DNA of 64,000 bases from Harmothoe impar (lineage: Eukaryota; Annelida; Polychaeta; Phyllodocida; Polynoidae), in contig OX381707.1 of assembly GCA_947462335.1 (NCBI GenBank), positions 15,529,418-15,593,417 of the forward strand, read 5' to 3'. Position 1 is the stretch's first letter. Each line of letters starts with the position of its first letter. The notes beneath the pieces were generated by a model that searched no databases, was not told the origin of the DNA, and saw nothing but the letters and a program-made list of their open reading frames with translations. This document shows positions 58,069-64,000 of the stretch, in pieces. A program made the position numbers and the translations under genes.

Positions 58069-61000
58069 ATGGGGAGAGTCAACAAAAGGGTAAGTAGGAC
58101 ATGTCCTTCCTGTGCCATTACATGCATCAGATCACGTAGATTCCAGCAATGTACTTTGTTGTGCGTGTTATTCTGATTTTAATACATGAACATCGGTGCC
58201 AAAGTAGCCGGTCCGTTTTCCCGCTTTACGTGAAAGCAACTCAGATACTACCGGTACTGCTTCTATACACCCCTTACAACTGTATTATGCCAAAATATAT
58301 CGCTTATTTCGATACTACTGTCCCCCTTTGTGTGATACACCATACAACATACCTTACATAGCATTTTCAATGAATTCAGGAGGATGATACTACCTCAGAG
58401 GAGGAGGTCAGTGACAGCCAACCCCCCACTACCCAAAATGAAGCCGAATCAAAAAAAACAAGGTCTTTCAAGGGCCTTTTAGGCAATCTGGATGCGCTCA
58501 GCCTGCTGCTGGGCACAAACAGAAAATTAACGGGCCAGCCTGCTTTCCCTATATTTCATGTATGTATTATGGCAATGTGAAAAAAAGCACTACACTTATT
58601 CTCCAGTTCCATGCTATGTTCATATATCAGTCCGTTCTAAAAATTATTTTACATTGTTATCATTCAAATACAACTGTGTCACGGGGTATATGTAATGTTT
58701 TGCAGCCCCCCCCCAACAAGGAAGATCCGGAGTTTCAGTCGTCAGAGGAAGAGGAAGAGATCAGTCCGACCGACTTCGAGGGAGATGGGGGCGACCAAGC
58801 CATATCCTATATCTTGGCTCTCATCAAAAGGAACCGGGAAAAGAATGCTCGTGGAAAGGGGAAGGCCCCCTCCAGCGAACACCCGTCCAATGGTGGGCCT
58901 CATACCACACAGACCAAGAAAAGGAAGAGAGAGAGTGATGACCCCACCTACATACCTCCTGCACCAGCAACTGTACCACAGGTAAACGTGGAGCAGCCCT
59001 CAACCCCCACCCCCAAACGTGGTAGGGGGGGTAAGGGACGTGGGAAAGGGCGTGGAAAAACTGTTGTCAACGATTCAGTGGCATCCGGCTCTGCTGTAAA
59101 TACCTCAAAGGCAGCTCGGGCCAAAAGTGAGCACTGGAGACCGGACGAACTTGAAGCGCTCATAAAGGGGGCGAACCACCTAAAGCCCGTCTTGAAGGGA
59201 CGGTTTAAGCATGCCAGCGATGGGGTAGCACTGAAGAAGCTGGCATGGGGCGAGCTAGTTGGTGAGTATATTTAAAACATTATTCACATTCCTTTCATAT
59301 GCACCCCAGCAAAGTGAGCTGTATACCGTATCATTTGATGTGAATCACTTTATTATGACATGCACCCCAGCTGTTTTACCTGTATACCGTATCATTTTGA
59401 TTTTGTTCTATCTCTGTCATGTGTGTACCCTTACCATATTTAGCATAAAGTAAATCCTTTATCCCTGTTAAACGTCACAGTATACTACATGCTATATAAA
59501 GGACAGAACAATACATCTACTTGACATTTCATTATATTCTCCTCCTTCTGCCAGACTATGTGGCAGCGAACGGTGGGCGCGACCGAGATGTTACAAAGTG
59601 TCAAAACAAGTTGAAATACTTCGTGCAGGAGAGCAAGAGGAAGGTACGCATACACATGTGGTTCTTGAAAAGTCACACTTTTTTTTTTTTTTTTATTTTA
59701 CCAGAGGTATTAAAACATATATGAATATAGGATGCCAAAAAATATGCCTTTGTCTAAAATATCCAGTCTCATTATGACCTGTGTTACCTAGCTTCTTACC
59801 ACACCTTGCTCTAGGTCATTGTAATCTTATTTATATTTTTTTCTATAGCGTCAACTGATAGATATGAAATACAAGACGGGCAGTGGACAGAGGGACGAGA
59901 AAGACCAGCTAAATGAACTGGAGCAGGCCGCATGCGATTATGCGGGGAAAGAAGTAATCCTAGGTGAGCATTCAGCCAAAGCGCATGATATATCTCCTTC
60001 CTGTATACTCCACCTCAAGTGCCCATATTTAATTTCCTTCCTTTGTACTGCGTATCATTTGAATTGAAGCAATGCCACATACCATATGTAAAACACATAG
60101 TACAGGTGAAAACAATACAGTTTTAATTCAATCTTTTATTTTACTGTGCTATAGGGATCGAAGGAATGCAGCCTCCCAGTCTAAAAGGGGGCGGGCGGCC
60201 CCGGTTCGTTTCCTGTTACGATCCCGACCGAGCATCAAAGACTGACTATGCCGGCATGGGTCTGCCCTCTTCCGCACTAGCTGCTATAGCTGATGGGGAC
60301 ATGCTTAAAGACGACGAGGGTGAGATATGTTTGAATCTTTTTACCCAAAAATAATATACCCCACATACATATGTGGATATATATTCCCTTTTTCTTGTTT
60401 TACCTGTGTGCTGAAAATAACTCTAAATACATTGACATTATATATGATTGTAAAATTCTTTTTGTCTGCAGTATTTTATCCTATTTTTGATTCTGGATTT
60501 ATGACTGTGGAATATATTGTTTTTTTATTTATTATACGGTAATAACATGGGTTACAGACACAGCAGAGATGTACCTACCTTCCCTTAAGATATACCATAT
60601 AGTACATGTACATGATGCAGCTAATTCTATTTAACTTACAACATATACCAAGTCAAAACTTATGGTGTATTACATGTATTTTTCTATCCACAGAGGAAGA
60701 CACGGCCGCTGGGGAGGAAAGTGGATAGGAGGAGGAGTACAACGAGGTTCCAGATCCACCGCCCGCTGCCCTGCAAGCTGAGCCGGATGACGTGTCCACT
60801 ACAGAAGCATGTGACGCCATGTTCGGGGATATCAACCGGTCTCCTATTCAACGTATTTCCCGCAGAGACATGTTAGATTTAGTCGCCAGAATAAATGCCA
60901 AAACAGCCGATCCGGAAGGCCAAGGCAGCAAAAAGAAAAAAGTATCCAAAACTGAATCCCTTCTTATGTCCTCCGGAAGAAGTAGCGGAGAGTCGCAATT

Positions 61001-63272
61001 GGCTATGGCACTCAAGACACTGAAGTTAAAAGTTTTGCCTCCAAAAACAAATCAGGCAGAGCCTGCAGTGCTTCCCAAACCTGCGGATAAACCTACTCCA
61101 AAACCTCCCTCTAAACCTTCTGCTGCTGATACTGCTCACCGTACTGCTCACCCTGGTCCAAGCATGCAGAAAAAACCTGAACGTGTTCGGGGGAGGAGAC
61201 CATCTTTCTCTTCCATTTTGAACGAGGAGGAGATTGACTTAACTTCTCAACACTCTTCTCCGGGTCCCGTTTCACATGTGGACACGGATGACGCCAACAA
61301 GAAGCATTACTCGGAGGAGGAGGTAGCCGAGCTGATACATTTGGCGCTGAAAGGGAAGTTTGAAACCAGTACCCCTAAACATAAACCCCCCCCTGCAGAG
61401 CCTGTTCTACCAGATCCCATAGAAACAGAGGAAGAAGAAATAGAACCTGATTTTGTACCAATGAAAACCCCACATCACACTCCTGCCTTGTCCCGTATAC
61501 AACGCACCGCATCTGCTAACCGGAAAGCCCTATTCAAATCTTTTACGGAGGAAAAAGCACAGGAGGATTTCAGTGAAGCTATAAGAAAAGAAATGGAAAA
61601 AGTCACATTGGCTTTCAGAGATAACCTGAAGACAATGGCGGATGACCAGGCCAACTGCCAGCAGGATATGGCCAGGTGTAACCGGGAAATGAAAGACAGC
61701 ACCAGAACTGTCGTGATAGCTGTATCTGACAATGCGAAGCAAATCGCTGAGGCGATGAAGAAACAACAAGAGCAGCTAGATACCTGGACAGCAGAGTCAG
61801 CTGCCAACACTGCGCAGAACAACGAGGAATTTATTGCCATTACAGACAAACTGTCTGATCATGTTCTTGGCAAACAGGCCGCAATGGTGCAACAACTGAA
61901 TTTAGTCAGAGGTGCTATTACCAATACGGGTGTCCGTGTTGCGAAAGCAGAGGAAACTATGATGTCAGGCGTAGTGGGTATGGTGGACAGTCTGACCACT
62001 CTAGCCAACAGCATTAAGGACTTGATGACGGATGTACAGAGCGTGGCAGAGATGCATAAAAAGGAGAGCGAGAGAGCCAACTCTGCTCTTGCTTTGTTGA
62101 CTAGGAACTTTGAGATCCTCGCGGTGGCACAGGGGAAGCTAAACCGGGCACATGTAGTGAATTCTGTTATTTCATGTAAGTATGACATATGTTAGTCCTT
62201 CGGGAAACAAGCTACCTGCTCCTTTACTTACCATATCTTATCCACCTCACTATATGTATGCTCTGGTCTTTATGTACTGCAGAAATCAAAATATTGTGAG
62301 GATATTATAAAATGATTTTATCCGTTTATATGTTTCAAGTACAACTCTAAATACAGAAATATGTGATCGAACAATGTTTTATTATTTTTCACTGGTAATT
62401 AAATGTATATGTGTAATTCTTTTCTCAGTGAACAAGAGCAGCGTGGAGGAACCGGAGGAGGAGGATCAGAACAGAAACCCGTTACCGTCTACTTCAAACA
62501 TCACAGCCAGTTTGACGCATCCCGAGCCACCCAAACAGGGAGAGGAGGCGAACTACCTGTGTTCCCCCAAGCCCCAGCTTCATCCAACAAAATGTGTGGT
62601 TAACGCTCATGGTAAGCACGCTATATACCATATCTTTATTTTCATATTCTTTCTTCCATATGAAAGTATGTATCTACGGTACCGTAAAATGCACAAAATA
62701 TGTATCACACGTACACATGTATCAACACTGTATAAGTTAATACCATATCTTTTTTCCCTTTATATGTTTACACACATATCTGTATGCTAGCAACAAGGGA
62801 GAAAATCACAACATTCTTTTCAATTGTATCTCTCTATAGCCAATCTCTTGAAAGAAGATTGTACTTGTAACAACCGGTCCCACAGTGTATTATACAACAA
62901 TTTGTTTTCCCCCTTGACATATATATCAACAATTGTATGTGAATAAAAAGAGCCAGAATATATTACAGTGTAAAATTTAATGCATGCTTAAAGTACATTT
63001 ACTTAAATTTTTTTCCTTTCTTTATAGTCATACAGACGGAGGACGTCAATTCCGACAGTGGACTGCCACACTACCAGGTCCTGAACAAGGATGAGGTAGT
63101 GCTGATCCAGGAAGTAGCAGACGACGTGGAGCAGAACATGGAACCGGCAGTAACCGACGAAGAACACGTGCAAATGGTTCTAGGTTTAGCATCGGCAGAG
63201 GAGAGCGAGAGTGAAGTGACAACACTACCCAAAAGATCCACGCGAGTCAAAACCAGGAAAAATCCAAAATGA
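58069..63272 (+). CDS. Myb/SANT-like DNA-binding protein of a PIF/Harbinger transposon
   Basis: Exons: 58069-58089, 58380-58559, 58706-59261, 59555-59643, 59849-59963, 60155-60319, 60694-62175, 62429-62611, 63028-63272. All are GT-AG and the phases join over 1011 codons with one in-frame TAG (codon 387, 60726-60728). The start context is AACAACATGG. Residues 1-220 are acidic and then basic (GRGGKGRGKGRGK), like a nuclear targeting region. Residues about 225-335 form a Myb/SANT-like DNA-binding domain: HWRPDELEALI, LKGRFKHAS, KKLAWGELV, VTKCQNKLKYF, then YKTGSGQ and ILGIEGM as in MSANTD-type proteins. The large seventh exon gives a Pro/Ser-rich part and a long coiled coil (about 520-860; Gln/Lys/Glu-rich, e.g. 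NAKQIAEAMKKQQEQLD). The end is acidic, with a basic tail KRSTRVKTRKNPK. In Harbinger elements this protein brings the transposase to the ends and into the nucleus. The coiled-coil extension makes it unusually long. A cellular domesticated gene is the alternative. Confidence 0.78.
59310..59395. repeat. Duplicated TGTATACCGTATCATTT segment in an intron
   Basis: GCACCCCAGC...TGTATACCGTATCATTT appears twice about 60 bp apart in the intron after the third exon of the Myb-like gene, again carrying CCGTAT. Confidence 0.6.
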
Positions 63273-63387
63273 AAAGCAGCCGGACTGGGTTGAACTGTAT
63301 ATATTTTAACACAAGGGGGTTGCATGTCATAATACTCCACGGCGCTGTTATACACCGAAATATATTTCACGTTATATTTGTTGGTAC

Positions 63388-63550
63388 AGAATTCATGTAT
63401 ATCAGGTAGTTCATGTTGTAACATAAGTTGACTGCTTGTCGCAGAATTCATGTATATTAGGTAGTTCATGTTGTAACATAAGTTGCCTGCTTGTCGCAGA
63501 ATTCATGTATATTAGGTAGTTCATGTTGTAAGATAAGTTCACTGCTTGTC
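63388..63550. repeat. Three tandem 55-bp units between the convergent transposon genes
   Basis: Units at 63388-63440 (partial), 63441-63495 and 63496-63550: GCAGAATTCATGTATATTAG, GTAGTTCATGTTGTAACATA, AGTTGCCTGCTTGTC. The last unit contains the transposase stop codon and the codons for the final residues DKQ. Confidence 0.88.
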
Positions 63551-63812
63551 GCGTTTGACAGCCTCCGGGTTGAAGTACCTGCTGATGTACTCTTTACGCA
63601 TGTTATTGAAGGGGACGCGTTCTCCCGCTGCCACATTCACGGGTTGCTCCACAGGTGCTTTGTATCCGACGAAGGAATCCTTGGCGTAGAAGTCCTTCTT
63701 GATTGGGAGTCCGGCAATTCTAGCACAGTTGTTCAGTGCTACACATGCCTCTATGATGCGCCCAGCTCGTACGGGTTCGTGGAAGAGATATCCTCCACTT
63801 GTATCGAGACAC
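63539..63812 (-). CDS. PIF/Harbinger transposase (DDE), last coding exon
   Basis: Acceptor TGTTTCGGTAG precedes 63812; the frame is open to a TGA at 63541-63539, giving 90 residues plus one split codon. It encodes CLDTSGGYLFHEP and RAGRIIEACVALNNCARIAG, matching the conserved end of HARBI1-like nucleases (the region after the third acidic catalytic residue, with the LHN-like LNN). A charged tail follows (FNNMRKEYISRYFNPEAVKRDKQ in part). Earlier exons with the DDE residues lie beyond base 64000. Its tail-to-tail arrangement with the Myb-like gene, 267 bp apart, is the usual two-gene Harbinger design. Confidence 0.8.
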
Positions 63813-64000
63813 CTACCGAAACAGATACATTTTAATGTTACATAGTATTAGGGTTTTATATTGTGAGACATATCAGGTATGGTGCTATTTAATTGTATTT
63901 TAACATGTCTCTTTTAGTGTTAGGTATATATCAGAAGGATCATGGCAGAATGTACAGAGGTACATGTGTTATATGAATGATTACTGGACAGGCTGTTTTG
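63813..64000. other. Transposase intron, window end
   Basis: AT-rich, presumably intron of the minus-strand transposase. No exon seen before the window ends. Confidence 0.5.

Noticed and set aside
61475..62188. Minus-strand frames of 79-124 codons
   Set aside because: They are antisense shadows of the coiled-coil exon of the Harbinger partner gene.

Overview
The window is eukaryotic genomic DNA, most likely from an invertebrate deuterostome. An amphioxus (Branchiostoma) is my best guess. The clues are compact introns with GT-AG borders, single animal-type copies of YKT6, APMAP, an alpha/epsilon-sarcoglycan and an ankyrin/SOCS-box gene, and a very heavy load of short inverted-repeat DNA transposons. 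The species is inferred, not proven. Coding sequence covers only a few percent of the window. Nearly all long reading frames outside the genes below are chance frames in repeats or introns.

Layout. (1) 3.5-6.9 kb, minus strand: three coding exons of a sarcoglycan of the alpha/epsilon type (signal peptide and start of the cadherin-like ectodomain). The rest of the gene lies left of the window. (2) 10.7-15.9 kb, plus strand: a complete YKT6 R-SNARE gene. The exon carrying the SNARE zero layer is present twice in tandem (14031-14132 and 14213-14314), with equal length and phase. A MITE sits 54 bp before its ATG, another touches its first splice donor, and a probable solo LTR lies in intron 3. 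(3) 16-31.6 kb: gene-poor, packed with foldback repeats, MITEs and minisatellites. (4) 31.7-33.2 kb, minus strand: an ankyrin-repeat protein ending in a SOCS box, coded in one exon. (5) 33.6-40.2 kb: gene-free, with a roughly 1.5-kb tandem array of 70-bp units derived from the same foldback family. (6) 40.2-46.6 kb, plus strand: a complete nine-exon APMAP gene. (7) 51.9-55.2 kb, plus strand: a second, intact copy of APMAP exons 6-9 only. Its exon lengths, phases and splice sites are identical, and it could serve as an alternative 3' cassette. (8) 58-64 kb: the two genes of a PIF/Harbinger DNA transposon in convergent orientation. One is a nine-exon Myb/SANT-like DNA-binding protein (1011 codons, one in-frame TAG). 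The other is the last exon of the DDE transposase, which runs off the right edge.

How it fits together. The cellular genes are unrelated: muscle/membrane glycoprotein complex, membrane fusion, ubiquitin ligase adaptor, membrane-bound lactonase-like enzyme. The unifying theme is transposition and duplication. Several MITE families have GG-starting inverted repeats and 3-bp TAA-type target duplications, as expected for elements mobilised by PIF/Harbinger transposases. The window itself carries a nearly intact Harbinger gene pair. Two cellular genes (YKT6, APMAP) carry recent tandem exon duplications that look built for alternative splicing.
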